Assembly: GCF_031951985.1 (NCBI RefSeq) | Contig: NZ_JAVLVU010000001.1 | Location: 4,278,001-4,342,000, forward strand | Length of the DNA: 64,000 bases | Direction: 5' to 3' | Source of the DNA: Mucilaginibacter terrae | GTDB taxonomy: Bacteria > Bacteroidota > Bacteroidia > Sphingobacteriales > Sphingobacteriaceae | In this document: positions 8,202-17,626 of the stretch, piece by piece | Numbering within the stretch: the stretch's first letter is position 1 | How the letters are laid out: each line of letters begins with the position of its first letter | Position numbers and translations under genes: made by a program | Notes under the pieces: generated by a model | What the model was told of the DNA's origin: nothing | What the model saw: the letters and a program-made list of their open reading frames with translations, nothing else | Database searches by the model: none

Positions 8202-9152
8202 ATGGATATTTCAGTTGTTGTACCTTTATATAACGAAGTAGAATCGTTACCCGAATTAACCGCATGGATAGCCCGGGTAATGGACGAAAACCGTTTTACC
8301 TACGAGATATTATTGGTTGACGATGGCAGCCGCGATGGTTCGTGGGAAGAGATATGCAGGCTGCATGAGGGTAATACCGCCATTAAAGGCGTAAAATTCA
8401 GGCGCAATTACGGTAAATCGGCAGCGTTAAACGTGGGTTTTGAGGCAGCCCAGGGCAATGTAATTATTACCATGGATGCCGATTTGCAGGATAGCCCCGA
8501 TGAGATACCCGCTTTATACCGCCGCATAGCCGAAGAAAAGTACGACCTTATTTCTGGTTGGAAAGCTAAGCGTTATGATCCGCTTACCAAAACCATACCC
8601 ACCAAATTGTTCAACGCCGCTACCCGCAAAATGTCGGGTATCGACAATTTGCACGATTTTAACTGCGGCCTGAAAGCTTACCGCAAAGCCGTGGTTAAAA
8701 ACATTGAGGTTTATGGCGAAATGCACCGTTACATACCCGTTTTAGCCAAATGGGCCGGCTTTACCAAAATTGGCGAACAGGTGGTTGAACACCGCGCCCG
8801 TAAATACGGTACTACCAAATTTGGCATGAGCCGCTTCATTAACGGCTTTCTCGATCTGCTTTCGATATTCTTTGTAGGCAAATTTGGCAAGCGCCCTATG
8901 CACTTTTTTGGCTCGATGGGGGTGCTGAGCTTCTTCATAGGGATGATTATGGCTATATGGATTTTAGCTGAAAAATTAATCCATATATCTAATAACGAAA
9001 AATATCGTAATGCCACAGACCAGCCTTTGTTTTACTTGGCGTTAGTTGCTATTGTGGTGGGTTTTCAATTGTTCCTAACTGGTTTTGTTGCTGAACTGGT
9101 TGCTCGTAGTTCATCAGACAGGAATAACTATCAGATAGAAGATAAAGTGTAA
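8202..9152 (+). CDS. Family 2 glycosyltransferase, GtrB/DPM1-like, membrane-anchored
   Basis: The 316-residue protein begins with a GT-A glycosyltransferase domain: 'SVVVPLYNEVESL', 'LLVDDGSRDGSW' (Asp40-Asp41), 'RNYGKSAALNVG', and the metal-binding DAD at 92-94 in MDADLQDSPDE. Two membrane helices follow (about 236-258 and 276-300). This layout is that of polyprenyl-phosphate hexose synthases (GtrB, ArnC, DPM1), which transfer a sugar from a nucleotide donor to undecaprenyl phosphate on the cytoplasmic face. A GtrA flippase or other partner is not adjacent. The sugar cannot be predicted. The gene stands alone behind its own promoter, and a palindromic repeat follows it. Confidence 0.85.
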   Translation: MDISVVVPLYNEVESLPELTAWIARVMDENRFTYEILLVDDGSRDGSWEEICRLHEGNTAIKGVKFRRNYGKSAALNVGFEAAQGNVIITMDADLQDSPDEIPALYRRIAEEKYDLISGWKAKRYDPLTKTIPTKLFNAATRKMSGIDNLHDFNCGLKAYRKAVVKNIEVYGEMHRYIPVLAKWAGFTKIGEQVVEHRARKYGTTKFGMSRFINGFLDLLSIFFVGKFGKRPMHFFGSMGVLSFFIGMIMAIWILAEKLIHISNNEKYRNATDQPLFYLALVAIVVGFQLFLTGFVAELVARSSSDRNNYQIEDKV

Positions 9153-9165
9153 CAATGCCTTATTT

Positions 9166-9248
9166 GTCATCTCGAACGATAGTGAGAGATCTTGTTCGTT
9201 GTACAGCCTGTCATTTGAACAAGATTTCTCGTTATCACTCGAAATGAC
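9166..9248. repeat. Dispersed palindromic repeat, A type
   Basis: Inverted repeat with arms of about 32 bases, beginning GTCATCTCGAACGATAGTGA and ending ATCACTCGAAATGAC, around a short loop. It belongs to the same family as 2019-2100. A further purine-rich direct motif ('aaatccgaaatc', 'ccgaattccgaaatc') sits just downstream at about 9274-9308. Confidence 0.8.
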
Positions 9249-9313
9249 AGCTTTTACAATAAACTACCTTATATAAATCCGAAATCGAACATCCGAATTC
9301 CGAAATCTAAAGA

Positions 9314-10282
9314 ATGTTTTTTTCCATCATCATACCTCTATACAATCGTCCGCAGGAAATAAAAGAACTGCTGGAGAGCCTAACTAAGCAAACGTATTTG
9401 CAGTATGAGGTGCTGGTTATTGAGGATGGTAGCACGAATGATGCTAAAGACATTGTGGCAAGCTTTGCTAACCGTTTAGATGTACATTACTATTATAAAG
9501 CCAACGAGGGCCAGGGCTTTAGCCGCAACTTTGGTTTTGAGCGGGCCAAAGGCAGCTACTTTATCATTTTCGATTCGGATTGTTTAATACCGCCCAATTA
9601 TCTCGAAACAGTATACCATCGTTTGAGTACAGACTACCTGGACGCTTATGGTGGCCCCGATGATGCTCACCCGTCGTTTACGGCCATGCAAAAGGCCATC
9701 AGTTACAGCATGACCTCGCCTTTTACCACAGGTGGTATTCGTGGTAATAAAAAAGGTATCGGGCAGTTCCATCCGCGTAGTTTTAACATGGGTGTGTCGC
9801 GTGAGGTTTGGGAAACTGTTGGCGGCTTTATCATCACCCGTTTGGGCGAAGATATTGAGTACAGCATCCGTATACATACCGCAGGCTTTAAAATTGGATT
9901 GATACCCGAAGCCAAGGTTTATCATAAACGCCGCACCAGTTACATGCAGTTTTACAAACAGCTGCACTTTTTTGGCAGGGCGCGTATCAACATTTCAAAG
10001 TTCTTTCCAAAGGAGTTAAAGCTGGTGCATTTTTTTCCGGCCGTGTTTACTTTGGGCGTATTGTTTACCCTCATAGCCAATGTGTTTGGCTTGCCAATTG
10101 CGCTATTGGGTAACTCTGTGTTAATAATAATAATTTTGTTGATATTTTTTCACTCACTGTTTAAAAATCAATCGTTAAAAGTTGCATTTTTGAGCATTGG
10201 CGCCGCATTTATTCAACTCATAGCTTACGGACTGGGCTTTATGCAGGATTTTTGGAAGCGTATTATTTTAAAACAACCGTAA
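9314..10282 (+). CDS. Family 2 glycosyltransferase with C-terminal membrane helices
   Basis: A GT-A domain opens the protein: 'SIIIPLYNRPQEI', 'VIEDGSTND', the metal site DSD at 87-89 ('FIIFDSDCLIP'), and an acidic 'LGEDIEYSIRIH' motif that usually holds the catalytic base. 'AKVYHKRRTSYMQFYKQLHFFGRARI' (seen in parts) then leads to two or three C-terminal membrane helices from about residue 240. Such enzymes usually extend exopolysaccharide or lipopolysaccharide chains at the inner membrane. The next gene starts eight bases after the stop, so a short transcript with 10290 and 11071 is likely. Donor and acceptor are unknown. It differs from the 8202 enzyme in the motif spacing and the tail. 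Confidence 0.85.
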   Translation: MFFSIIIPLYNRPQEIKELLESLTKQTYLQYEVLVIEDGSTNDAKDIVASFANRLDVHYYYKANEGQGFSRNFGFERAKGSYFIIFDSDCLIPPNYLETVYHRLSTDYLDAYGGPDDAHPSFTAMQKAISYSMTSPFTTGGIRGNKKGIGQFHPRSFNMGVSREVWETVGGFIITRLGEDIEYSIRIHTAGFKIGLIPEAKVYHKRRTSYMQFYKQLHFFGRARINISKFFPKELKLVHFFPAVFTLGVLFTLIANVFGLPIALLGNSVLIIIILLIFFHSLFKNQSLKVAFLSIGAAFIQLIAYGLGFMQDFWKRIILKQP

Positions 10283-10289
10283 ACACTCT

Positions 10290-11064
10290 ATGTATCACCC
10301 TTTTACCATTTCTGAAACCATTAAGGGCGCATGGGATGTTATTAAGAAAAACTATGTTTCGCTCATAGTATACTCGTTAATAATGCTGATTTGCTACCAG
10401 GTAATTCAGTTTCTTTTCGGGTTCATATTTTATTCTGATAATCCTTACGGGCAGGTTGCCAATGTACTGCTGGCCATGTTGGTGCAATCGTACCTTGCAT
10501 TGAGCTTTTACCGGCTAATTTTTAACCCTAATGGACAGGCAGTATTACGAATTTGAGTTTCGAGATATTATACCATCATTTCGCATGGCGCTCTCATTCG
10601 TATCTATTGGTACGTTCTACATCATACTTATTGGCACCATCATATTTTTAAATCTTTTTGTTATAAAAGATGAAACCGTGCGGGTGGTGATGGATATTGT
10701 TGAAAAATTGAGCCTTGCTTACTTGCTTATTCGCTCCATATTTTGCCTGTGCTTTATTGTCGACGAAGATTCGGGGCCGGTTGAAGCATTACTGGAAAGT
10801 TTCAGAATAACCCGCAATAATTTTTTCAAACTTTTGGCACTTATACTTATTGTGGTTGGTTTTATAGCCATACTGCTCATGATTATTACCATGGCTATAA
10901 CGGTATTGTTTGATACCGATAGCAATGGCTACATTGTTAGTATTGCAGGTATTGGCTGGTTTGCTATATCGTTCCCTATAGTACAGGTAATGATAATGGT
11001 ATCGTACCGCAAACTGGTTTACAGCCAAAAAGATGTGGATGATGATGTGTCGGAAACTTTATAA
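10290..11064 (+). pseudogene. Polytopic membrane protein, split by a frameshift
   Basis: The first frame (10290-10556) encodes 'FTISETIKGAWDVIKKNY' and two membrane helices to 'SFYRLIF', then runs into unrelated residues. The second frame picks up in 'TLMDRQYYEFEFRDIIPSF' and gives about four more helices. The junction is a run of five T at about 10519-10523; deleting one T yields a continuous 'FYRLILTLMDRQYYEFEF'. Both halves have the same hydrophobic style and residue use, so I treat them as one gene of about 257 residues. The function is unknown; the overall form recalls uncharacterised 'DUF' membrane proteins with a glycerophosphoryl-diester-phosphodiesterase-like membrane region. A real two-gene arrangement with an ATG at 10531 is possible but less convincing. 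Confidence 0.6.
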
Positions 11065-11070
11065 GTAAAG

Positions 11071-12567
11071 ATGGGCTTAAAATCCGTATTGAGCAAGTGG
11101 TTTGCCGCCTGGGTAAACCGCGATTTAAACCGCATCAGGCATAATGGTACAGCCTTGCAGCAGCAAACTATGCAACAATTGCTTGCCCAGGCACAAAATA
11201 CAGCCTTCGGCAAAGACCATCACTTTGAAAACATACACACTTACGAAGACTTTAAACTCAACGTACCCATACGCGATTACGAGGATCTTCGCCCCTACAT
11301 TGACCGCGTGGTTAATGGCGAAACCGATGTAATGTGGCCGGGCAAACCTGCTTACCTGGCTAAAACATCAGGTACTACATCGGGTGTAAAATATATTCCT
11401 ATCTCTAAAGAGAGCATGCCAGAGCACATAAAGGCAGCCCGTAATGCCCTGCTCAGCTACATACACGAAACTGGTAAGGCCGGTTTTATTAATGGCAAAA
11501 TGATATTTCTGCAAGGCAGCCCCATCATGAGTAAAAAACATGGTATCGACGTGGGGCGGCTATCGGGCATAGTGGCGCATCATGTTCCGGCCTATCTCCA
11601 AAAGAACCGGCTGCCCAGCTACGAGGTAAACTGCATTGAAGACTGGGAGCAAAAGGTTGATGCCATTGTTGAGGAGACTTATAATCAGGACATGCGCCTC
11701 ATATCGGGCATACCGCCCTGGTGCCAAATGTATTTCGACAGGCTATCGGCTAAAGCGGGTGGCAAAAAGATCAAAGACATTTTTCCCAACTTTAAATTGT
11801 ATGTGTACGGTGGTGTGAATTATGAACCCTATCGTGCTCGTATCGAAGAAAGCATCGGTTTCGGCATTGATACCATTGAAACCTACCCGGCATCCGAAGG
11901 CTTTATTGCCTTCCAGGATTCGCAAAAGGATAAGGGTCTGTTGTTACTTGTTGACTCGGGTATATTTTACGAATTTGTTCCATCCGAAGAATACTTTAAT
12001 GCCAACCCTACCCGCTTAAGCCTGGCCAATGTGGAATTAGGTAAAAACTACGCGTTGATTATGAATACCAGCGCCGGTTTGTGGGGATATAGTATTGGCG
12101 ATACCGTAAAATTCACTTCGCTCAACCCGTATAAAATTGTGGTTACCGGGCGCATTAAACATTATATATCGGCCTTTGGCGAACACGTAATTGGCGAAGA
12201 GGTTGAGCACGCCCTCATGAGCGTAGCTAAGCAAGAAGGTCTTGATGTGGTTGAGTTTACGGTTGCCCCACAGGTTACACCAACCGAGGGTTTGCCTTAC
12301 CACGAGTGGTTTGTGGAGTTTGGCAAGGCCCCTGCCGATATGGAAAGCTTTGCCCAAAAGGTGGATGCCGCTTTGCAGAAAAAAAATATTTACTATTTCG
12401 ACCTGATTGAGGGTAACATTTTGCGCCCTTTGGTAGTCAGAAGTTTGCAGGCCGATAGTTTTATAAACTTTATGCGTTCGCAGGGTAAACTGGGCGGACA
12501 AAACAAAGTACCCAGATTATCAAATGACCGCAAGATTGCCAATGCACTTGCAGGCTATATTATTTAG
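11071..12567 (+). CDS. GH3-family acyl-adenylating enzyme (auxin-responsive GH3-like)
   Basis: The 498-residue protein has the ANL-type ATP-binding loop TSGTTSG at 99-105 followed by 'VKYIPIS'. Further GH3 hallmarks are 'ISGIPPWCQMYFDRL', 'LYVYGGVNYEPYR', 'ETYPASEGFIAFQ' and 'YSIGDTVKFTS...ITVTGRIKHYISAFGEHV'-type sequence. Plant GH3 proteins conjugate amino acids to hormone acids through acyl-adenylates; bacterial members are widespread and their substrates are mostly unknown. An adenylation or ligation role on a carboxylic acid is therefore all that can be inferred. It begins six bases after the membrane protein gene. Confidence 0.85.
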   Translation: MGLKSVLSKWFAAWVNRDLNRIRHNGTALQQQTMQQLLAQAQNTAFGKDHHFENIHTYEDFKLNVPIRDYEDLRPYIDRVVNGETDVMWPGKPAYLAKTSGTTSGVKYIPISKESMPEHIKAARNALLSYIHETGKAGFINGKMIFLQGSPIMSKKHGIDVGRLSGIVAHHVPAYLQKNRLPSYEVNCIEDWEQKVDAIVEETYNQDMRLISGIPPWCQMYFDRLSAKAGGKKIKDIFPNFKLYVYGGVNYEPYRARIEESIGFGIDTIETYPASEGFIAFQDSQKDKGLLLLVDSGIFYEFVPSEEYFNANPTRLSLANVELGKNYALIMNTSAGLWGYSIGDTVKFTSLNPYKIVVTGRIKHYISAFGEHVIGEEVEHALMSVAKQEGLDVVEFTVAPQVTPTEGLPYHEWFVEFGKAPADMESFAQKVDAALQKKNIYYFDLIEGNILRPLVVRSLQADSFINFMRSQGKLGGQNKVPRLSNDRKIANALAGYII

Positions 12568-12654
12568 CCGTAATTTTAAAAGTTTTAAATAACTGTTCAA
12601 GCATCACAAAGCAGGCTCAGCCATAGTTTTTAAAGCGGAACAAGAGTTTTATAA

Positions 12655-13854
12655 ATGCACATTACATCTCATCAAGGTATTAAAAATATCGCCATACTTG
12701 GCTCAACCGGCAGCATTGGTACCCAAACGCTGGAGGTTATAGCCGAAAACCCCGACAGGTTTAAAGCACACGTAATTACCGCTAACCGCAATGCTGCATT
12801 ATTAATTGAGCAATCACTCAAATTTAATCCGGCTTATGCTGTTATTTGTGATGATAGCCTTTACCCCCAGGTTAAAGAAGCCCTGGCACATACCCAAATC
12901 AAAGTATTGGGTGGCTACCAGGAAGTTAAGCAAATAGTAACCCTGCCCGAACTTGATATTGTACTTACCGCTATGGTAGGTTTTTCGGGTTTGGAGCCAA
13001 CCATTAATGCCGTAAAAGCCGGTAAGGATATTGCCCTGGCCAACAAGGAAACTTTAGTAGTGGCCGGTGAACTCATTACTGCTTTAGCCAAAGAACATGG
13101 CGTTAAATTGTTACCGGTCGATTCGGAGCATTCGGCCATATTTCAGTGTTTGGCCGGTGAGGAGAAAAACCCTATTGAGAAAATTATTTTGACGGCTTCG
13201 GGGGGGCCCTTCAGGAGTAAAGACAGGAAGTTCCTGTCAACGGTTACCCGTCATCAGGCCCTTAAACATCCTAACTGGGTAATGGGTGCCAAAATCACTA
13301 TTGATTCGGCTTCGTTAATGAACAAAGGTTTGGAGGTGATAGAGGCAAAATGGCTATTCGACTTGGAATTAGAGCAGATAGAGGTTATTGTTCATCCGCA
13401 ATCTATTGTGCATTCACTGGTGCAGTTTCAGGATGGCTCAGTTAAAGCACAGATGGGGTTACCCGATATGAAGCTGCCTATTCAATATGCCTTGGGTTAT
13501 CCTGAAAGGATAAAGAACGATTATAAACGTTTCGATTTTACTGCCTACCCAACCCTTACCTTCGAAAAACCGGATATGGATACATTCCGTAATTTAGCTT
13601 ATGCCTTTGATGCTTTGCGGGTCGGCGGTAATATGCCTTGCATTATAAATGCCGCAAACGAAGTTGCCGTGGCCGGTTTTTTGGCCGATAATGTGAGCTT
13701 TTTAGGTATGAGCCAGGTTATTGAACAATGCATGCAAAAAATACCAACCATTGCACATCCTACTTTGGATCATTATTTGAATACTGATAAAGAAACACGC
13801 ATCTTAGCGCAAAATTTAATTGAGCAAATGCCGTTAAAGGCTTTGACTATTTAG
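12655..13854 (+). CDS. dxr: 1-deoxy-D-xylulose 5-phosphate reductoisomerase
   Basis: Dxr makes 2-C-methyl-D-erythritol 4-phosphate from DXP with NADPH and is the committed step of the MEP isoprenoid pathway. The 399-residue product shows the NADPH loop GSTGSIG (16-22), 'ALANKETLVVAGEL', the metal-site motif PVDSEHSAIFQ, 'LTASGGPF', 'HPNWVMGAKITIDSAS' with 'MNKGLEVIEA', and 'HPQSIVHSLVQF'. The length is normal. The gene lies 16 bases upstream of rseP and is likely co-transcribed with it, a pairing common in bacteria. ispG, a later enzyme of the same pathway, lies 30 kb away in this window. Confidence 0.97.
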   Translation: MHITSHQGIKNIAILGSTGSIGTQTLEVIAENPDRFKAHVITANRNAALLIEQSLKFNPAYAVICDDSLYPQVKEALAHTQIKVLGGYQEVKQIVTLPELDIVLTAMVGFSGLEPTINAVKAGKDIALANKETLVVAGELITALAKEHGVKLLPVDSEHSAIFQCLAGEEKNPIEKIILTASGGPFRSKDRKFLSTVTRHQALKHPNWVMGAKITIDSASLMNKGLEVIEAKWLFDLELEQIEVIVHPQSIVHSLVQFQDGSVKAQMGLPDMKLPIQYALGYPERIKNDYKRFDFTAYPTLTFEKPDMDTFRNLAYAFDALRVGGNMPCIINAANEVAVAGFLADNVSFLGMSQVIEQCMQKIPTIAHPTLDHYLNTDKETRILAQNLIEQMPLKALTI

Positions 13855-13870
13855 AACGTAAAAACACAGA

Positions 13871-15220
13871 ATGGATATAGTGATAATGGTAGGCCAGCTA
13901 ATACTGGGCCTATCTATACTGGTAATACTGCACGAATTTGGTCATTTTATTGCCGCACGTGCCTTTGGCATTAAGGTAGAGAAGTTTTACTTGTTTTTTG
14001 ATGCCTGGAACGTGAGCCTGGTTAAGTTTAATTATAAAGGTGTTGAGTACGGCATTGGCTGGTTGCCGCTGGGTGGCTACGTTAAAATTGCCGGCATGAT
14101 CGATGAATCGATGGATACCGACCAGATGGCAGGTCCGCCGCAGCCCTGGGAGTTTCGTTCAAAACCGGCCTGGCAACGTTTAATTGTGATGCTGGGAGGC
14201 ATTATTGTTAACATTATCCTTGGTGTACTGATTTTTTGGGTTTTAACTATTAAATACGGCGAAAGCTATACCCCTAACGATCAGGTAAAATACGGTATTG
14301 TACCGGGTAGTATTGGCCGTAGCATTGGCCTTAAACCCGGTGATAAAATAATATCAGTTAACGGGCAAAAATTAGTGCGTTTTGAGGATGTCATCAGTTC
14401 TAAAGTTTTGATGGGCAACAGCACATTGAATATAGAACGTGGAACTCAAAAGCTTGATGTAAAAGTACCAGGCAGCATATTAAATGATGTATCGGATTTG
14501 GGTACCGAGGAATTTATTAGCCGCATGCCCCGCAGTACATTTAAAATTGATACGGTAATTAAGGGTAGTAATGCACAAAAGGCAGGTATAAAAAATGGCG
14601 ATAGCATTTTAGCCGTTAATGGCAAGCCTATCAGGTTTTTTGATGAACTTACATCGCAGCTTAAATTGTTTAAAAACAAAACCGTAGGGCTCACATTAAA
14701 GCGCGATAACGCTCTTATACCGGTAACTGCATTAATTAATAAAGAAGGCACATTAGGCTTTGCCGATGGCCGTTACGGCATACAGGTTAAGCGCGATTTA
14801 CCAGAAGAGAAGACACTTAACTTTGGCTTCTTCGGTTCTTTACCTGTTGGTGCCTCACGTGCCTGGGGAACATTCAGCGATAATGCCAAAGGCTTAGGCA
14901 AGGTATTTACCGGCCAGGTTAAGGCTAATAAAGCCTTATCGAGCCCTATTGGTATTGCCAAGTTGTTTGGTAGCCATGTTGATTGGTTGCGCTTTTGGAG
15001 CCTTGTAGGTTTACTGTCAATGGCGTTGGCGTTAATGAACCTGTTACCTATTCCGGCTTTGGACGGTGGTCATGCCCTGTTTTTAATTATCGAAATGATT
15101 AAAGGCAAGCCATTAAGCGATAAGTTTTTGGAACGTGCCCAGGTTGTGGGTTTTGTTATTCTTATTACACTCATGGTGTTTGTATTTGGTAACGATATTA
15201 TTAAGCTGATGAAGAAATAA
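13871..15220 (+). CDS. rseP: RIP metalloprotease (site-2 protease), RseP type
   Basis: An inner-membrane zinc protease of 449 residues. The HEFGH motif lies in the first helix (His21, Glu22, His25) and the third zinc ligand is in the C-terminal 'LPIPALDGGHALFLIIE' helix. Two PDZ-like domains lie between ('GLKPGDKIISVNGQ' at about 155 and 'AQKAGIKNGDSILAVNGKP' at about 240). RseP-type proteases cut membrane-bound anti-sigma factors or leftover signal peptides inside the membrane. No sigma/anti-sigma pair is adjacent. It follows dxr directly and is closed by a strong terminator. Confidence 0.95.
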   Translation: MDIVIMVGQLILGLSILVILHEFGHFIAARAFGIKVEKFYLFFDAWNVSLVKFNYKGVEYGIGWLPLGGYVKIAGMIDESMDTDQMAGPPQPWEFRSKPAWQRLIVMLGGIIVNIILGVLIFWVLTIKYGESYTPNDQVKYGIVPGSIGRSIGLKPGDKIISVNGQKLVRFEDVISSKVLMGNSTLNIERGTQKLDVKVPGSILNDVSDLGTEEFISRMPRSTFKIDTVIKGSNAQKAGIKNGDSILAVNGKPIRFFDELTSQLKLFKNKTVGLTLKRDNALIPVTALINKEGTLGFADGRYGIQVKRDLPEEKTLNFGFFGSLPVGASRAWGTFSDNAKGLGKVFTGQVKANKALSSPIGIAKLFGSHVDWLRFWSLVGLLSMALALMNLLPIPALDGGHALFLIIEMIKGKPLSDKFLERAQVVGFVILITLMVFVFGNDIIKLMKK

Positions 15221-15250
15221 ACGCTGTCTTCATTACCTTGAAAAATCAAA

Positions 15251-15279
15251 AAAGCCCTCCATCGCGGAGGGCTTTTTTT
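15251..15279 (+). terminator. Intrinsic terminator of the dxr-rseP operon
   Basis: GCCCTCC-ATCGC-GGAGGGC hairpin, flanked by A-rich sequence and followed by seven T. Confidence 0.9.
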
Positions 15280-15499
15280 GTGAATAAAAAACTACTACTA
15301 TTTACTAAACAAAACTCTTGATTTAAGTTGTTTAAACGCTTAACTTACAGAGGTCAATTTCATGTTATAAGTTTAAAATTGCTATGTGGAGTATACGGTT
15401 TAGGAGCAATTTTTCAACTGTATAATTACCGTCAAAACACGGTAGGTGTTCAACAACACAAACTTTATTTTAGCATAAACTTTAAACCCTAATAAACAC

Positions 15500-16132
15500 A
15501 TGAAAACCCTCATCATCGCCCTCGTTACACTTATTGCAGGTGGCATTGCCGGTTATTACATCGCAGCACAAAAATGTGGTTCGTTGGATTTTTTGGACAA
15601 GGATGCTAAAGAAGCCTTTAAGAAACAGGTTATCAATAGTTATAGAGAAAAGCTGCTTGCTGAAAGACTAAATTTTGTTGATCCGCCAACGATTAGAATA
15701 GTACCGCCAGAATTTGCTAAGTCATTAATTCAAGAATATTTGCGTCAAAATGAAAGTGTAACTGACCCTTTGCAACAAGTTAGAACGAGGGGAGCTTTAT
15801 TAAGAGGCTTTTTTATTAGCAGCGATGCCATAAAAAAAATGAGCGACGAGTTTGGTAAAGATTTTGCAGGTATTAGCCTTTATATTGCCAAGCATCCCGA
15901 TGATATGGGTATCAAGAGTAATAAATTGACAGTTGTTGCATCAAGTGCAAAGAGGATACTTGCAGGAGATTTAGATGCCAATAAACCTAATCTTATCTTT
16001 ACAAATGGAGCTATGTGGGAATATGTAGATCCATGCCCTACAAATTGTGGTACAGGTGACGGAGATGGAGACGGGGGGCCAAGAGTGCAACCATTAACCT
16101 CTGGACCTAAGAAAACGCCTAAAACACAATAA
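15500..16132 (+). CDS. Membrane-anchored exported protein, unknown function
   Basis: The 210-residue product has one N-terminal hydrophobic helix (about 4-23) that is either a signal anchor or an uncleaved leader. It continues as a helical, charged domain with 'FFISSDAIKKMSDEFGKDFAGISLYIAKHPDD'-like sequence (in parts) and ends in a flexible tail 'CPTNCGTGDGDGDGG' plus Pro/Lys-rich residues. I recognise no family. Its stop overlaps the next ATG (TAATG), and two-component genes follow without gaps, so it may supply the extracytoplasmic part of that signalling system. The 279-base upstream region contains a short inverted repeat ACCGT-N6-ACGGT near 15428 but no exact -7 box. Confidence 0.6.
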   Translation: MKTLIIALVTLIAGGIAGYYIAAQKCGSLDFLDKDAKEAFKKQVINSYREKLLAERLNFVDPPTIRIVPPEFAKSLIQEYLRQNESVTDPLQQVRTRGALLRGFFISSDAIKKMSDEFGKDFAGISLYIAKHPDDMGIKSNKLTVVASSAKRILAGDLDANKPNLIFTNGAMWEYVDPCPTNCGTGDGDGDGGPRVQPLTSGPKKTPKTQ

Positions 16133-16806
16133 TGAGTTTAAGGATATTAATATATTTGTTTTTATTAGCGATAATTTCAACTTACGGGCTGGTTAATTAT
16201 AAAAAATTAACCAGCCCGTTTAAGCCTCTGATCGCACTTATTAGTTACACGCTTTTTAGTGAGGTTATGTGCCGTATACTCGCAGTTAAGTACCATAATA
16301 ATATGATCATGTATCATATTATGCTGCTTGTAGAGTACCCGCTTATGGCTACAATTTACAGCAGGCTGTTTACGGTAAAAAACATACAACGTTTTATAAG
16401 GTATTCAGTTATTCCATTTGTTGTATTACTGCTCGCTAACTCTTTACTGGTACAAAAGATCAGGTTTTCTCCTTTTCATGTGGAATTCCCTTCACATATA
16501 TTATTTTTAGCAAACGGCCTGTACTTAATATACTCATTATTACTTTTCGAAGCATTTTTGCACAAACCATCTGACATACCCATTTATAAGCAAGCCGCAT
16601 TTTGGTTTAATACAGCCATATTAACCTTGTCGTCAACTTTGTTTTTACAGCTTGGTTTGCAAAATTATTTTGTAAGAAATGGTCATAAACCAGAGTTGAT
16701 AGATACCATCGGGTATCTGATTAACCTTTTAAGTTATGTGCTAATTGGGATAGCTTTTTATACAGATGTTAGCAGATTAAAACAGCCTGTATATGAATCC
16801 AATTGA
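16132..16806 (+). CDS. Polytopic membrane protein linked to a two-component system
   Basis: A 224-residue, strongly hydrophobic protein with six or seven likely membrane helices and short loops. It starts at an ATG overlapping the previous stop by one base and ends 14 bases inside the histidine kinase gene. I do not recognise a named family. Such proteins placed just before a kinase that lacks its own sensor domain often act as the sensing or coupling component; that is inference from context. Confidence 0.65.
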   Translation: MSLRILIYLFLLAIISTYGLVNYKKLTSPFKPLIALISYTLFSEVMCRILAVKYHNNMIMYHIMLLVEYPLMATIYSRLFTVKNIQRFIRYSVIPFVVLLLANSLLVQKIRFSPFHVEFPSHILFLANGLYLIYSLLLFEAFLHKPSDIPIYKQAAFWFNTAILTLSSTLFLQLGLQNYFVRNGHKPELIDTIGYLINLLSYVLIGIAFYTDVSRLKQPVYESN

Positions 16807-17626
16807 TGATAGAGAGATAGAACTGCTTATTGTATCGGCGTTATTGTTTTTTTGTTGTTTAGTAGCCTTCATCATTTATTTTATAATCTTGTATAAAGAC
16901 CGTCAAAATAAACATAAGCAGGAACAAGAGTTTTTGCAATCAAAATTCAAACAAGAACTACTTAAAGCCCAGCTCGAAATACAGGAGCAAACACTTACTA
17001 CCATAAGCCGCGAAATACATGATAATATTGGGCAAGTACTATCATTTGTTAAACTCAATTTGGGTTCGGGCTTAACGGGTGGTGTTGAAGTAATGCAGCA
17101 GAAAATGACCGAAAGTCGTGAGTTGGTTGCCCAGGCAATTAATGATTTACGCGACCTTTCTAAAAGTCTCAGCTTTCATCATATTATGCATTTGGGTTTA
17201 GCTAAGTCTATAGAGATAGCAGCCGAACAAATAAACAAAAGCGGTTTATTAAATATTAATGTTAATATTGATGGAGAGCCTTACAGTTTAGGCGAACAGT
17301 CGGAACTGGTATTATTCCGTATTTTTCAGGAGTCATTAAACAATGCTTTAAAATATGCCGAAGCAAGCCATTTTGATATTGATTTGCAGTTTACAACTCA
17401 AATATTTAAATTAACCCTCATTGATGACGGTAGAGGGTTTTCGGTTGAAGAACGTATGCTGGAAGGGAGTGGGGCCGGGTTAAAAAATATCGAAAACAGG
17501 GCATCATTAATTGGAGCCACCGCATCCATACAAAGCGCACCCGGTAAAGGCTGCACCATCATAGTTTTACTTGACCATACCCTGCAATCACATGCCAACG
17601 GAGACCATCCAAATAGTATTAGTTGA
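16793..17626 (+). CDS. Sensor histidine kinase, NarX/DesK (HisKA_3) type
   Basis: The 277-residue protein has one membrane helix (about 12-33), a coiled linker, a HisKA_3 box 'REIHDNIGQVLSF' with the phospho-acceptor His76, and a HATPase domain (N box 'NALKYAE', G1 box 'DDGRGFSVEE', G2 box 'GAGLKNIENRA'). It has almost no extracytoplasmic sequence, so the signal must come through the membrane or through the two proteins encoded just upstream. The 3' end overlaps the regulator gene by 35 bases. Kinases of this class phosphorylate NarL-type regulators, as found next door. Confidence 0.9.
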   Translation: MNPIDDREIELLIVSALLFFCCLVAFIIYFIILYKDRQNKHKQEQEFLQSKFKQELLKAQLEIQEQTLTTISREIHDNIGQVLSFVKLNLGSGLTGGVEVMQQKMTESRELVAQAINDLRDLSKSLSFHHIMHLGLAKSIEIAAEQINKSGLLNINVNIDGEPYSLGEQSELVLFRIFQESLNNALKYAEASHFDIDLQFTTQIFKLTLIDDGRGFSVEERMLEGSGAGLKNIENRASLIGATASIQSAPGKGCTIIVLLDHTLQSHANGDHPNSIS

